Below, one piece after another: positions 12,142 through 24,915 of a stretch of 64,000 nt of DNA (position 1 is its first letter; the number at the start of each line of letters is the position of its first letter). Below the pieces are notes generated by a model. It saw nothing but the letters and a program-made list of their open reading frames with translations, did no database searches and was not told the origin of the DNA. Origin of the DNA: Marsupella aquatica (lineage: Eukaryota; Marchantiophyta). The translations under genes and the position numbers were made by a program. Location: positions 7,688,001 to 7,752,000 of the forward strand of contig OZ316896.1 of NCBI GenBank assembly GCA_973895155.1, in the 5' to 3' direction.

Positions 12142-14487
12142 TCAGACCCTACATCAGATTTTGAAACAAGAAGGAATAACAGGGTGCAGTATGACACAAA
12201 AGAATGACTCGGGTGCAGCATAAAATATGACATGTAACCACAAGGGTGCAGCATAAACCAATGCTTTATAGATGGCAAAGCATTTAGGACTGAGCAGCGC
12301 AAATAACCTTGGCCTAGATGATTGGAAGCAATCACAAATATTGCAACCTGTATGCCTTTGCTTGCTGTACAGCAGTGCTCACTCACCCTGCCTTTTTAAA
12401 ATCTGTAAGGGCAACACAGAACAAATAGCAATTGAGTTTCAGCAAAGCATTCATTTGGCTCTCAAGTTTTAAAATGGACAGAGCAAACACAACAATGTGC
12501 ACAACAAAGCACAAAGAGCAACAAAACTCCAGCAAATTGGGACTCAGGCAAGAGATACGAATTTTAGCAGCGAAATCAAATCAAGATTCGGACCTGTGAG
12601 TTCAACATGCAGTGCTCACTCACCCTGCCCTTTTTTAAATCTGTAAAAATCAAGTTTTATTGTGTGCCTTCTACATCTTAAGCTGCTGCACACATCTGTT
12701 ACAGAACCATAAGTTGCTTTACTCTCAACAAGCTGCTGGTCCACCCACTTTTTCAAAAGCTGCACCGTACTCTATCTTCGTGCACAAATGACTATACCGG
12801 GCTGCTGTCAGAGACCCTTACGAAGAATTTAAAATTGACCAAGCTGATTTTAGTTTAGTTTCGTCCAGTTTGCAGACCAAAGGAAATCATGTGGCTGTAT
12901 TCATGGAGTTGTATTCATTGCTGTGTATGGATGTTGTGTGAACATCAGACAGTTAGCTGTAAATTACCATAGTTGAAGAGCAAGGCTTGTACAAAAGCCA
13001 CTAAGGAATTCTCTGAGGTGGCACAGCAGTTGGCAAACCACACACGAAACTCTGAAACTTTTTGGCGACAAAATTCTACAGAGTCGCTGCTGGAATCAAG
13101 TGAGGATTCACCATACATGCCTGCACTTCTCTTCAGTAAAAAAAGAGAAAAGAAAAGGGCTATGATACAGAGGGATGTCAAAAGAAGAGTAAGGAAACCA
13201 ATTCATTGAGGAACATAGACAGACTAAGGAAAACATCATACAATGGAAAACTAAGGACTACATTGTAATAATAAGAGATCAAGCTCACCTTGCACCACAA
13301 AGATTGTCAGACGACAACAAGACAACAAACTGAACTGAACATAGCAGACAAATCCAACAAGTAGCAATCAGAAATCAACAGCAGATAGACAAAGGACAAC
13401 TTGGTCAGAACTCGGGCACTTGATTCAGTTGTGGTAAATAGCCGTTCAGGTTCTGGACAAGCAAGAGCAATACGTGAGCAGACTCCAGAAAAATCATCTC
13501 TTGAGATTGAGGAGAAAGGCATTTCCCAGCCAGCTTACTTATGTCTTGAAAAATGTATCGGACATCGTGGACGCTGGGCCTCAGCTGCTGGCCGCAAGGG
13601 AAGATTTTGCCAAAACAAACAATAAAGCTCGAAGATAGTTAAATTTCTTAGGTCTTTCTAAATGGGGACTGAATTAGCAATTAGAACCAGTAAACCCTGA
13701 TCTTGGGCAGGCAGAGAGAGAAGAGTCCGCGCCTAATACTTATTTCTACCCGAATTTTACTGGGACATATGAGCATTGGGATGCCATTGCAAAGCAAAAT
13801 TTTGTAGCAGTGGAAGGAATCAACATAGATAGCAGTGGAAGGTCGCAGTGGAGCTAGCATGGTACAGGGAAGGAAATGCAGGCATTGTGCGAGAAAGTGC
13901 AATGGCTAGTTCTATGGGATTTCCTTCTCCAATCCATGACAGTGCTGACGACACGCACAACTGCTACAATCAGTGCGCGTCCAGGATGCTCCATCGCATC
14001 ACGTCAGGGAACTCAACATTCTAGACATTCAAAAACTGCATTCACATTTCTCTGCAAAGGGAACTCAACATTGTAGACATTCAAAAACTGGTGCAAAACT
14101 CAGGCACTTAGAGAGAGAGGGACAGAGAGAGAGCGAGAAAGAGAGAGCAAATAGTCTCTTAGCAATCGGAGCTTCTCTGTCATTGCCATAAGCATACTAG
14201 CAGACACTAAGCAACAGAACAAGAAGGCAACATTGGATTCATGGACTGACAGCACATTGGTAGCACATTGGCAAAAGCAAAGCAAAAATGCAGAATGAAC
14301 AAATGGCCAGAAGGGGAAGAAGCGCAAAATTGCACAACTGACCTTCTCGCACCTCAGCCCAAACTCGCTCCCACAGATATAAGTTCTCGCAGCTCCTTGA
14401 TGGAACCTCCTGTAGGTTCTCGCCGATTGCAACTCCTCACCCACAGCTTCTTGCCGGATTGTAGCTTGCTGCTGATTGCAACTCGTC
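12142..14487. other. Unassigned 5' region of CACTA-1, no recognisable gene
   Basis: No convincing coding region is seen. Small direct repeats are present. GTGCTCACTCACCCTGCC plus a T-run and AAATCTGTAA occurs near 12372 and again near 12610. GGGAACTCAACATT followed by a TAGACATTCAAAAACTG tail occurs at 14008 and 14060. A GA-rich run lies at 14108-14150. Short plus-strand frames (12973-13209, 13401-13625) match nothing I know. The stretch may hold leader exons or regulatory DNA for the minus-strand genes. Confidence 0.4.
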
Positions 14488-14696
14488 GCTGATTTGCAGC
14501 TCGTCCTCCGCTCCTCACCCGCAGCTTATTGCCGATTGTAGGTCGTCCTCCGCTCCTCGCCCGCAGCTTATCGCCGATTGTAGGTCGTCCTCCGCTCCTC
14601 ACCCGCAGCTTATCGCCGATTGCAGCTCATCCTCCGCTCCTCACCCTCAGCTTATCGCCGATTGCAGCTCATCCTCCGCTCCTCACCCGCAACAAT
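14488..14696. repeat. 42-bp tandem repeat, five copies
   Basis: The marker TCCTCCGCTCCTC recurs at 14504, 14546, 14588, 14630 and 14672, an exact 42-bp period. Because 42 is a multiple of three, the repeat keeps a frame open on both strands, so the short ORFs here are probably by-products. Confidence 0.9.
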
Positions 14697-15260
14697 GACA
14701 AATGTAAAGAAGCTATTGCCTTGACCCTGCAATCGGGCACTCCAAAGCCCGAATGTCCTCCAAAGCGCAGGGTCCTCCAAAGAAGCTCCCAAGTCCTACC
14801 GAGGTGCTCCGCCGACCGCGCGCAACAAGCTCAAAAACAATTGTAGCCTGAATGGCTTTGGGTCGGAGCTCCTCCTCTAAACCTTGCAAATGGTCACTAA
14901 AACAATGCCACGTCCAACGCTTCACTCAAACAATGCCTCACCCAATGCTTGCCCGAACAATGCCTCGCCCAACGCTTCGAAGGGTGTCGAAGCTTGGTGG
15001 AATGGAGCACAACGCTGCCCAACCCTAAGCCCTTGCAATGTGCACACAAAGGCATGCCAAGAAATGAGCACATCGAGCGTTGCCCTCTCGATGTTTTTTC
15101 AGGAAAAAGGGCTCTTGTTGGTACGCAAGAACACTTAGCGGGAAAAACCTAATGCTGGACCCCTAAATCCCGTAAAGGTAAGGTATTCTGTTGGATGGGG
15201 ATGGTGGATATTGTGGGTCATTAATTAGGGTTATATTCTGACAATATCTCTCACATGTCT
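14697..15260. other. Unassigned sequence with short AACAATGCC/CCCAACGCTT repeats
   Basis: Around 14895-14985 the strings AACAATGCC and CCAACGCTTC alternate several times. No gene or RNA is recognisable. Confidence 0.4.
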
Positions 15261-15445
15261 GGACCCCCCATAAGGCCCTAGGGAAGTTGAGACTAGGTTA
15301 ATAACAATGTAAACCCCCCCCATAAGGCCCTAGGGAAATACCGACTATAGAGGTTAATAACAAGGTCCGGACGCCCCCATAAGGCCCTAAGTAGGGAAGG
15401 CAAGGTTAATAACTCATAATGTCACGACCCCCCCCATAAGGTCAT
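15261..15445. repeat. Imperfect ~55-bp tandem repeat around CCCCCATAAGGCCCTA
   Basis: CCCCATAAGG (three of the four copies followed by CCCTA) recurs near 15264, 15313, 15373 and 15428. GGTTAATAAC lies between copies. The C-runs vary in length between copies. Confidence 0.8.
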
Positions 15446-15639
15446 GGCTGTTTGTGTAGGTGCCAACAAGAATGTTAAGGACCAATGTTATATATAAAAA
15501 ATGATGCTAGCGATATAAAAGGTCCGATATATGCCCGCGATATAAACCCATAACCCGCATGCATGAACACCATTTTGGACTACCTTATTGTCTCACCATA
15601 TGATAGTGATACTCATCCAAATATTAGCATTTAATAGCT

Positions 15640-18600
15640 CTCCACTCCTGACTCAATTGAGAGAAACCCTCATTCATGACTCAAGCACAATTATAGGGTC
15701 CCTTACATGCTACATGACCACTACATATGAGGCTATGTTGTCTAAGAGTTTTTGAGAGCATTACACCAAAGCATTAATAAGTGAGCCTTCCCATGACTAT
15801 ATGACCTCCAATATGCCAACATTAATGGCTTCCAATATGACAGCGTGAGTGACCCCACGTTTAGTCCTCAGATTGAAGCACCATTTAATTCACAAATGAC
15901 CCAATGAACTCCCTTGTACCTCCAAAGAGAACCCCCCAATAGCCTTTGTAAAGACCACATTTCCAGTCATTTGGTACTTCTGACCTCTAGTATGACAACC
16001 AAGATTACCCTAATTTGAGGTGTTTCCATTAATGACACACCATGAGGGACCTCTCTAATGACCACATATGCAGTCAATTGCTCCAAATGACCTCTAACTG
16101 ACTACCAAAATGACCCTTATTGTAGTCATTGACATTAATGACACATTATGTGAAAATGACCCAATGAAGAGTATACTACCTCTCGGAGTGCCCCTTTACA
16201 ATTCCTTTGGAATTTAATAGAATATATCCAAAATCCAAATATCGGCACAAACATGACATAGTTATATAGAAGGACATAGTCTTCCACTAGTATTGCACTA
16301 TATACCTCTTGGAGAGACAAAAACAATTTTTGTATGCATGCCTTAGGATGGTATGCATGCATGGTGACACTTTTGGCAAATCACTCCAAAGTTGTATGAC
16401 TTGGGAGTGATTTCCCCAAGGTTGCATCATCCCTTAAGTAATTGCAAAAACATGGCTCCAAAGTGCTCATGGTGCAACTAGTGGTTGGAGAATAGTACGG
16501 TGGGTATAGTACCCCGCACCTTGTGGAGAGGTTGCCACCTTCATGTAGAGCCCCATGGCACACTAGGGCCACCTTAAGCTCCTAGACCCAAAAGGGTCAT
16601 TTCTGATGGTCCGTAATGACACCATGAGGGACCTCTATAATGACCCCATATGGAGTCATTTGGCACAAATGACTTCCAAAAGGACTGCCAAAATGACCCT
16701 TACTGCAGTCTTTGGCATTAATGACACACTATTCCTCCAAAATGACCCAATGAAGATTACAACACCTACTCACAATGCCCCGACACTATTCATATGCAAA
16801 ATGGAGTATTCCCCATCCAAACACCGGCACAAACATGACACAATTACATCACAAGATGACAACCTTCCATTGGTATTGCGCTACTTCTTGGAGAGACAAA
16901 AAATGGCTCCATTTGCGCTTGGATACGGTGGTATGCATCCATGGTGACACTTTTGGCAAATCACTCCAAAGTTGTATGACTTGGGAGTGATTTCCCCAAG
17001 GTGCATCATGCCTTAAGTAAATGCAAAAACATGTGTCCAAAGTGTTCATGGCACAACTAGTGGTTGGACGATGATGAGTATAGTGTCCCGCACCTAGTGG
17101 AGGGGGTTCTCACCTCTATGTGGGGCCCCATGGCACTCTAGGGCCCACCTCCAGCCCCTAGCCCCAAACTGGTCATTTGTGCTTCTGCTTAATGATTGCA
17201 CAAGGGACCCCTCAAATGACCACAAATCCAGTCATTTGACTTATGTGACAGCCCATATGACAGATTTAATGACCCTACTTGTAGTCATTGGTATTTATGA
17301 CACCAATTTTTTCAGAAATGACTCAATGAAGATTACACTACCTTCTTGAGTGCCCCATCACTATTCATTTGCAAAATAGAATATTCCCCATCCAAACACC
17401 GGCACAAACATGACACAATTACATGGAAGGACAACAGCCTTGCACTACATCTTGCAGAGACAAAAAAAATGGCTTCATTTCCTTTAGATAGGATGGTATG
17501 CATCAATGGTGACACTTTTGGCAAATCACTCCAAAGTCGTATGACTTGGGAGTGATTTCCCCAAGATTATATCATCCCTTAAGTAAACACAAAAACATGG
17601 CTCCAAACTGCTAATGGTGCAACTAGTGGTTGGAGAATAGTAATTATAGTATTTGACACCTAGTGGAGGGGTTGCGAGCTCTATGTGGTGCCACATGGCA
17701 CTCTAGGGCCCACCTCCAGCCCTTAGCTCCAAATTGGTCATTCATGCTTGTCTTCAATGACTGCACTAGAGACCCCTCAAATGACAACAAGTCCAGTCAT
17801 TTGAATTATATGACATCCCATATGACCAATTCAATGACCCTACTTGTGGTCATTGACACTTATGACATGACTTTGTTAAAAAATGACCCAAAGAAGGTCC
17901 TAGCACCGCCAGACAGAGCCGGCTCTACATTCCTTGCAAAAATGGAATAATCGTATACCTTTAAACATCAGACACATCATAGAGGGAAGCACCACTGCCA
18001 CACCCATTCCATTGGTGTTGCGCTACCTCTTGGAGAGACAAAAAAGGGCTTCATTTGCGTTTGGAACAGTGGTATGCATCCATGGTGACACTTTTGGCAA
18101 ATCACTCCAAAGTCATACGACTTGGGAGTGATTTCCCCAAAGGTGCATCATGCCTTAAGTAAACGCAAAAACATGTGTCCAAGGTGTTTATGTCGCAACT
18201 AGTGGTTGGACAATGATGAGTATAGTGTCCCGCACGCAGTGGAGGGGTTCTCACCTCTATGTGGGGTCACATGGCACTCTAGGGCCCACCTCCAGCCCCT
18301 AGCCCCAAACTGGTCATTTGTGCTTTTCCTTAATGACTGCATAAGGGACCCCTCAAATGACCACAAATCCAGTCATTAGACTGATATGACTCTCCAAATG
18401 ACAGTTTTAATGACCCTAATTTTAGTCATTGATATTTATGACGGTCCATTGCTCACATATGACCCAATAAAGGCCCTGGTACCTCCAAAGAGAGCCCGCT
18501 TTAGATTCCTTGCAAGGTTGGAATATTCCTCTTCCCTAAACCCGCACCCACACCATACAGGGAAGCACGACTCCCCTGCCCATTCCATTGGTGCAGCACC

Positions 18601-19524
18601 ACCTCCTGGAGAACCCAAAAACAACTTTTATTTGCCTTTGTATGTGATGGTGTGCATGCATGGCAACACTTTTGGCAAATCACTCCAAAGTCGTACGACT
18701 TGGGAGTGATTTCCCCAAAGGTGCATCGTGCCTTAAGGAAACACAAAAACATGTGTCCAAAGTGTTTATGTCGCAACTAGTGGTTGGACAATGATGAGTA
18801 TAGTGTCCCGCACGCAGTGGAGGGGTTCTCACCTCTATGTGGGGCCACATGGCACTCTAGGGCCCACCTCCAGCCCCTAGCCCCAAACTGGTCATTTGTG
18901 CTTTTCCTTAATGACTGCATAAGGGACCCCTCAAATGACCACAAATCCAGTCATTAGACTGATATGACTTTCCATATGACAGTTTTAATGACCCTGCTTT
19001 TAGTCATTGATATTTATGACGGGCCATTGCTCACATATGACCCAATAAAGGCCCTAGTACCTCCAACTAAAGCCAGCTTTAGATTCCTTGCAAGATTGGA
19101 ATATTCCTCTTCCTATATCCGCACCCACACCATACTGAGAAGCACGACTCCCCTGCCCATTCCATTGGTGCAGCACCACCTCTTGGAGAACCCAAAAACA
19201 ACTTTTATTTGCCTTTGTATGTGATGGTGTGCATGCATGGCAACACTTTTGGCAAATCACTCCAAAGTCGTACGACTTGGGAGTGATTTCCCCAAAGGTG
19301 CATCGTGCCTTAAGGAAACACAAAAACATGTGTCCAAAGTGTTTATGTCGCAACTAGTGGTTGGACAATGATGAGTATAGTGTCCCGCACGCAGTGGAGG
19401 GGTTCTCACCTCTATGTGGGGCCACATGGCACTCTAGGGCCCACCTCCAGCCCCTAGCCCCAAACTGGTCATTTGTGCTTTTCCTTAATGACTGCATAAG
19501 GGACCCCTCAAATGACCACAAATC
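15640..19524. repeat. ~577-bp satellite-like array of CACTA-1, left part
   Basis: Tandem units share the string TTTTGGCAAATCACTCC, a 34-bp palindrome, CAACTAGTGGTTGGA, GGCACTCTAGGGCCCACCTC and many AATGAC/GTCATT motifs. Palindrome starts are 16379, 16959, 17524, 18100, 18678 and 19255, giving spacings of 580, 565, 576, 578 and 577 bp. The last units are more alike than the first, so the array grew from the right side. The part before about 16.0 kb is more diverged but has the same AATGAC motif. The many short ORFs here are repeat-frame artefacts. The Copia element interrupts the array at 19525. Confidence 0.88.
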
Positions 19525-19999
19525 TGTTGAGCATAGACGACGATCGCAACGGCAAGCCCATGAACCATCCAACGCACAATAGTCGACACAAGAGATACGT
19601 GGTTCACCTCCTTGAGGCTACGTCCACGGGAACACACAAGAGAGCTTTACTGAACTCTAAGCCCGTCGGCTATACCGAGTCTCCACAGTGTAAGCTCTCC
19701 CTATCTCTCAAGTGGCTCCATAACAATGAGCCTTGGTTCTACCTCTCCAAGCACACATGCCTCTTATGATATAGTGTGCAACATAGTTGTACCTAATCAC
19801 GTAGTTGTACCTAACCACATAGTTGTACCTAATCACGTAGTTGTACCTAACCACATAGTTGTACCTAATCACGTAGTTGTACCTAACCACATAGTTGTAC
19901 CTAATCACGTAGTTGTACCTAACCACGTAGTTGTACCAACCCACGTTGTTGTACCAACCACGTCATACCTAACCTAGACGTAAGAGTAAATACCCAACA
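19525..19999 (-). repeat. 3' LTR of the Copia element
   Basis: 475-bp LTR bounded by TGTTGAGCAT and ATACCCAACA in plus orientation. Half of it consists of an 18-bp tandem repeat. Confidence 0.95.
19783..19955. repeat. 18-bp tandem repeat in the Copia LTR (GTAGTTGTACCTAACCAC)
   Basis: About nine units alternate between GTAGTTGTACCTAATCAC and ATAGTTGTACCTAACCAC. The CCTAACCA core resembles MYB-bound AC elements found in stress-inducible LTRs such as tobacco Tto1. A regulatory role is inference. The repeat creates spurious ORFs in both directions. Confidence 0.9.
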
Positions 20000-20010
20000 A
20001 TCTTCCCCTT
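20000..20010 (-). other. Polypurine tract of the Copia element
   Basis: On the minus strand AAGGGGAAGAT directly precedes the downstream LTR. Confidence 0.75.
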
Positions 20011-20190
20011 GACTCTGGTCTAGGGGAGAGTAATACTGCCAATGTATATGATCCCTCAACGGGAAGTTCTGGACAGAAACCAAACCGGTTTCCCTCTCTA
20101 ACTAGAGCAAACCAGAACTAAGCCGTAGCCTAATACATAGGAATGAGGAAGAGCATATATCAGTAATTACAATGAATGTTTAAGAAAACT

Positions 20191-23100
20191 CTACTTGTGA
20201 TGCAATTGCAAAACCTGCAATACGTCACGGTGTCTAGAGAAACTCTCCAAAGGAATCACTTTGGTAAATGCGTCAGCCGGGTTGAGTTTACCATCAATCT
20301 TGACTAGCTCAAACAAATTATCAGACACAGCCTGCCTGATAAAATGGTACCTGACGTCAATGTGCTTCACTCTGCTGTCCATCACCTGGTTCACAGCAAG
20401 GTGGAGCGCACTTTGACTATCACAATGGAGCTTCACATTCCCCTGTGGCAATCCCATTTCAGTGATAAGTCTATCCAACCAAATCGCTTCCTTTGCTGCT
20501 TCCGCAGCTGCAACATACTCCGCTTCTGTAGTAGACTGAGCAATACACTTCTACAAAGTAGACCTCCAACTTATGCATCCATCGCCAAGTGTGAACACGT
20601 ATCCTGTTGTTGATCTCCTTCGGTCCAAATCTTGTCCATAGTCAGAATCTACATAGCCAATCAATGATCTAGCATTCTTTGCATTCGCATCAAATAAAAG
20701 ACCATGATCCACGGTACCCTTCAAGTACCTGATAATCCACTTCACTGCTTCCCAGTGTACCTTCCCTGGATTCGACATGTACCTGCTCACCTTGCCCATA
20801 GCCATGGCAAGATCAGGTCTAGTGCAAGTCATCAAATACATGAGACTCCCCACTGCCTTGTCATATGGAACCTTTGACATCAACCCCTTCTCTGTGTCAT
20901 CCGTAGGACAGAACGCTGATGATAACTTGAAGTGTGGAGCCAACAGGGTACTTACTGGCTTGCTATTCTCCATGTTGAACCTTGCAATTACCTTCCTCGC
21001 ATAACTGCTCTGCGTCAACCATAGCTTGCCAGCCTCCAAGTCCCTAGTGATCTCCATACCCAAAATCCTCTTAGCTGGCCCTAAGTCCTTCATCTTAAAC
21101 TCTGCACTAAGCAGTGCCTTGAGCTTAACAATCTCAGACCTATCCTTGGCTGCAATTAGCATGTCATCAACATAAAGTACTAAAACAATGAACCCAAAGA
21201 CAACATTCTTCACCGGTTTCAAATACACACAAGGGTCAAATACACTTCTGTGAAAACCTTGTGACCGAATCCAATCGTCAAACCGCTTGTTCCACTGTCT
21301 TGGTGACTGCTTCAACCCATACAAGGATTTCAGCAATCTGCAAACCAATTCCTCCTGTCCTCTCTTCACAAAACCTAGCGGTTGTCTCATGAAGATCACC
21401 TCTTCCAATGTGCCATAGAGGAAAGCTGTGACAACATCCATCTGATCTAGGAGCAGACCAAACATTACAACAAGTACACACAATAGTCGTATTGTAGAGT
21501 ACTTAGCAACTGGTGAGAAGACCTCATTGTAATCCACACCTTTCTCTTGTGTGAATCCCTTTGCTACCAATCTAGCCTTGTAGACCTTCGATCCACCTCC
21601 TATGGAATTATCCTTCAGCTTGTAAATCCACTTGCTGTCCACCACTTGCTGACCCTTAGGCAGCTTAACAAGCTCCCAAGTTTTGTTGTCCTTTAGTGAC
21701 TGCATCTCCGTTTGCATTGCTGTAGTCCACTTCTGCTTCTCCTTTGAAGCACTTGCCTCATGAAATGAAGAAGGTTCTCTTTCTTCCAAAATTAACGCAT
21801 CACCCTCATCATCAGCTGTAAAATCATCCTCTTGCAGTTGAGATGAATCAACCCACTGTCCATACCTTGGTGGAGCGCGTACAGTGCGACCAGATGTTCT
21901 TCTAGCCGATGACTCCGGTTGATCTGCGTGTGCTGGTACAATTTGAAGCTCAACAGCATCCACTTGCTGCTCACCAGCATCAACAAACTCCTCTGGTTCC
22001 TCTGGCACAGGAACCAGCTCCATAATTGGAGCAACTCCTTCTCTCCGGTCATGCACCTCATAACCAATCTCCCCCTCAACGAGATCCGGGATAGGAGATT
22101 TTCCTTTGTCAGTACGGGAGACCTGAGTATTCTCCCCCTCCTTCAATAATCTGGATTCATTGAAGGAAACATCCCTACTGACAACGAGCTTACAGGCAAT
22201 AGGATCCCATAGCCTATAGGCTTTCACACCACTCTGGTACCCAAGAAAAACACATTTCCTGGAGGTAGGATCCAACTTGGTCCTATTCTGCTTTGGTGTG
22301 AGAGCATATGCATCACTTCCAAAAATTACCAAGCCATGATAGTCTGCTTGCCGCTTATAGCGCATCTCAAACGACGTTTTGAAATTGATAGCACTAGAAG
22401 GAGAAAGATTTACCAAATAAGCTGCGGTATTGACAGCTTCTGCCCAAAATTCTTGTGGTAAACCTGGTTGGCTCAACATACTCCGTGACCACTCCAACAG
22501 TGTCCGATTGAGCCTCTCAGCGACACCATTCTGCTGCGGAGTATAAACTGTGGTGAGATGGCGAGTTATCCCCTGTTCTGAACAGTACTCTTCAAATTCC
22601 ATTGAAGTGTACTCCCCGCCGTTGTCTGACCTCAGACTCTTCACCCTTGTATCCAAACACTTGATCGTGTTTCCAGTCTGATTCTCCACCTGGGCCTTCC
22701 ACTTCTTAAAAATGGACAAGACATCAGACTTATGCGTCATGAAATAAATCCACACAAATCTTGAGTAATCATCAATAAATGATACATAGTACAACTTTCC
22801 AGAGTGTGAGGGAGTCGGGGATGGACCCCACACGTCACTATGTATGTACTCAAGAACCGCTTTGGAACGATGAGTTCCAATACCAAAAGCACGACGATGC
22901 TGCTTTCCAAGAATGCAATGCTCACAAAACTCTAATTTACAAGATTGCAAATCAGAAATGAGTCCATTCTTCCGTAAGATAGCCAAACCCTTCTCACTCA
23001 TGTGGCCTAGCCGTGAATGCCACAGTTGAGTCATCTCCTCGTGAGACTTGGTTACATTGGCCTCTCCACATACAGTATTGCCCTGTAACACATACAAATT

Positions 23101-24534
23101 CTTTTGTCTACTCCCCTTCAAAATCACTGTCTCTCCCGACCTGACTTGAAGTTCACCATCAATAACGCTCCATTGATGACCATTTGAATCCAACACACCG
23201 AGTGAAATCAGATTCTTACGCATGCCAGGTACATACCTGACTCCGGACACTGTGCGCACAGCGCCATCAAACATTTGAATCTTCACAGACCCAATTCCCT
23301 CAATTTGACAGGAGTGATCATTTCCCATCAGAACTGAACCGTTTGAAATAGAGTAAGAACTGAAAAACTCACGAATGTAACAAATATGAAAAGAGCAAGC
23401 ACAATCAAGAATCCACACATCATCTGCTCTCCTAGATGACGTGCACAGGGCATACCCCCGGCTTCATAAAACATACTCATCATTGAGTAAATCAGCTTCT
23501 CCATCAGCCCTAGCCACATTTGCCGATGAAGTTTCCGCTGCCTTTCCCTTACAGTCTCGCTTGAAGTGTCCAACTTGGTTGCACTTCCAACATGTCACCT
23601 GCCTCCTCTGAGGGGATTTACCCTTGGACTTAGATCTGGATTTAGATCTAAACTGGGTTCTACGGTCCCCAGTTGGTCGCTGCATACTCCTCCCACGGTT
23701 AACATTGAGGGCAGCACCAGATGATGAAGGCTGTGACGTGATGTGCATCTTCTGCTGAAGATCATCACTAAGCAGAGAACTTACCACGTCATTGTATGAA
23801 ATGGTATCCCTATCACGATGCAACAACACTCGTGATAGGGACTGGTAAGATGGAGGCAATGAACTAAGAAGCTGCAGAGCCTTCGTCTCATCATTCAAAG
23901 TCTCCCCAAGGTTTTCCAAGTCAACAACCATGTCGTTGAAAGCATCCACATGGTCTTGCAACTTCGTACCAGATTCCTTCATCCTGAAACTCATCAGTTT
24001 GTAGGAAGTGTAGAGCCGGTTCGACAACTCCTTGCGGTGATACTTGCTCTGCAATTCTGCAAACAAGGACATGCAATCCTTATGTGCACCCAACTGCTTG
24101 ATGATGGGAGGCATGAGATAGAGTGTAACACACCACACTCCTTGCTCTTGCATGCGGTCCCATTGTTTCTCATCAACATCGTCTTCACGAGGGCTCAGCA
24201 GTTGGCCCATCCCTGACGCATAAAGCACTCCCTTCACCTGCTTCTCCCATAGCAAGTAGTCAGAGCGCCCATCATACTTTGTCACTTCATACTTGGGTCC
24301 CCCAAGCTTGAAAGTCCCCATCTTCTTCTTTACCGTGAGCTCCGGTAGTAGTACTGCTTCCTCCACCACACGCCGCACCGGTGATGGTATCGGTGTCACG
24401 TGCTCTTCCTCCTGCTCCTCTCTCTGCCCCTGAAACCTCCGCGGTGATCCTCGTGCTTCAAGTTCCACGTCTTCGAAAAACTCCTCCGAATCACTTGTCA
24501 ACAACGAATGTTGATCAATTGCACTTGGTGCCAT
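20191..24534 (-). pseudogene. Copia gag-pol polyprotein with two in-frame stop codons
   Basis: The frame starts at ATG 24534. Gag (24534-23464) has the UBN2/DUF4219-type capsid region and a zinc knuckle CWKCNQVGHFKRDC. An in-frame TGA at 23464-23466 ends gag; the same frame continues into pol. Pol has a protease-like motif WILDCACSFH, an integrase zinc finger (HSRLGH..CEHC), the integrase core (SDVWGP.., LRSDNGGEY, NGVAERLNRT), reverse transcriptase (QMDVVTAFLYG, YVDDM) and RNase H. A second nonsense codon, TAG at 20551-20553, lies in RNase H, and the frame continues to 20191. Everything else is open, so this is a near-intact element inactivated by two point changes, unless the TGA is read through. 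The protease has cysteine where DSGAS/DSACS-type motifs have serine. Confidence 0.93.
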
Positions 24535-24900
24535 CACAAAGTCCAACAAGGTAATTGATTTTGCTTAGCCTTCCTCTTTGCATCAAAGAGCCAATCCCGG
24601 ACTCAAAAACAATCGTCTTGCCTCAATCTCTCCGTTGAGTCAAAACACTTGACGCTTCTCCCTCCGAGTCGATTGCCAACTTTCTTCACAAAATCCAGAA
24701 TGACAAAAACTTAGATCTCTCTGCACCACGAGCTCCGTTCAACGATTTCTTCACACCGTTAGAAACCTCTTGCCCTGATCTATCCGTTGAGCCCATAAAC
24801 TCCAAGTTCCATGCGATGGAACTCTGGAAAATCCACCAACACTCAATGCTGGAAAAACCGTCATGAAATCCCGTCACGAACACACATCACCTCCCAAGCA

Positions 24901-24915
24901 TGCTCTGATACCAAT
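24901..24915 (-). other. Primer-binding site of the Copia element (initiator Met tRNA)
   Basis: On the minus strand ATTGGTATCAGAGCA directly follows the upstream LTR. It contains TGGTATCAGAGC, the standard complement of the initiator methionine tRNA 3' end in plant Copia elements. Confidence 0.93.

Noticed and set aside
14529-14846. Proline/serine-rich frame
   Set aside because: Arises from the 42-bp tandem repeat, which keeps any frame open.
16286-16295. CACTAGTATT as a left end for a smaller CACTA element
   Set aside because: The bases after CACTAG do not match the right terminal repeat at 27452.
18386-18709. 107-codon frame repeated at 25412-25735 and as a shortened form at 18964
   Set aside because: It is repeated because it lies in the 577-bp unit; no domain, and it is broken in other units.
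19783-19955. CRISPR-like short repeats
   Set aside because: Units are contiguous with no unique spacers, and the context is a plant LTR.
19726-19977. Open frame with VVPNH repeats, open on both strands
   Set aside because: It is created by the 18-bp tandem repeat in the Copia LTR, a multiple of three without stop codons; not a gene.
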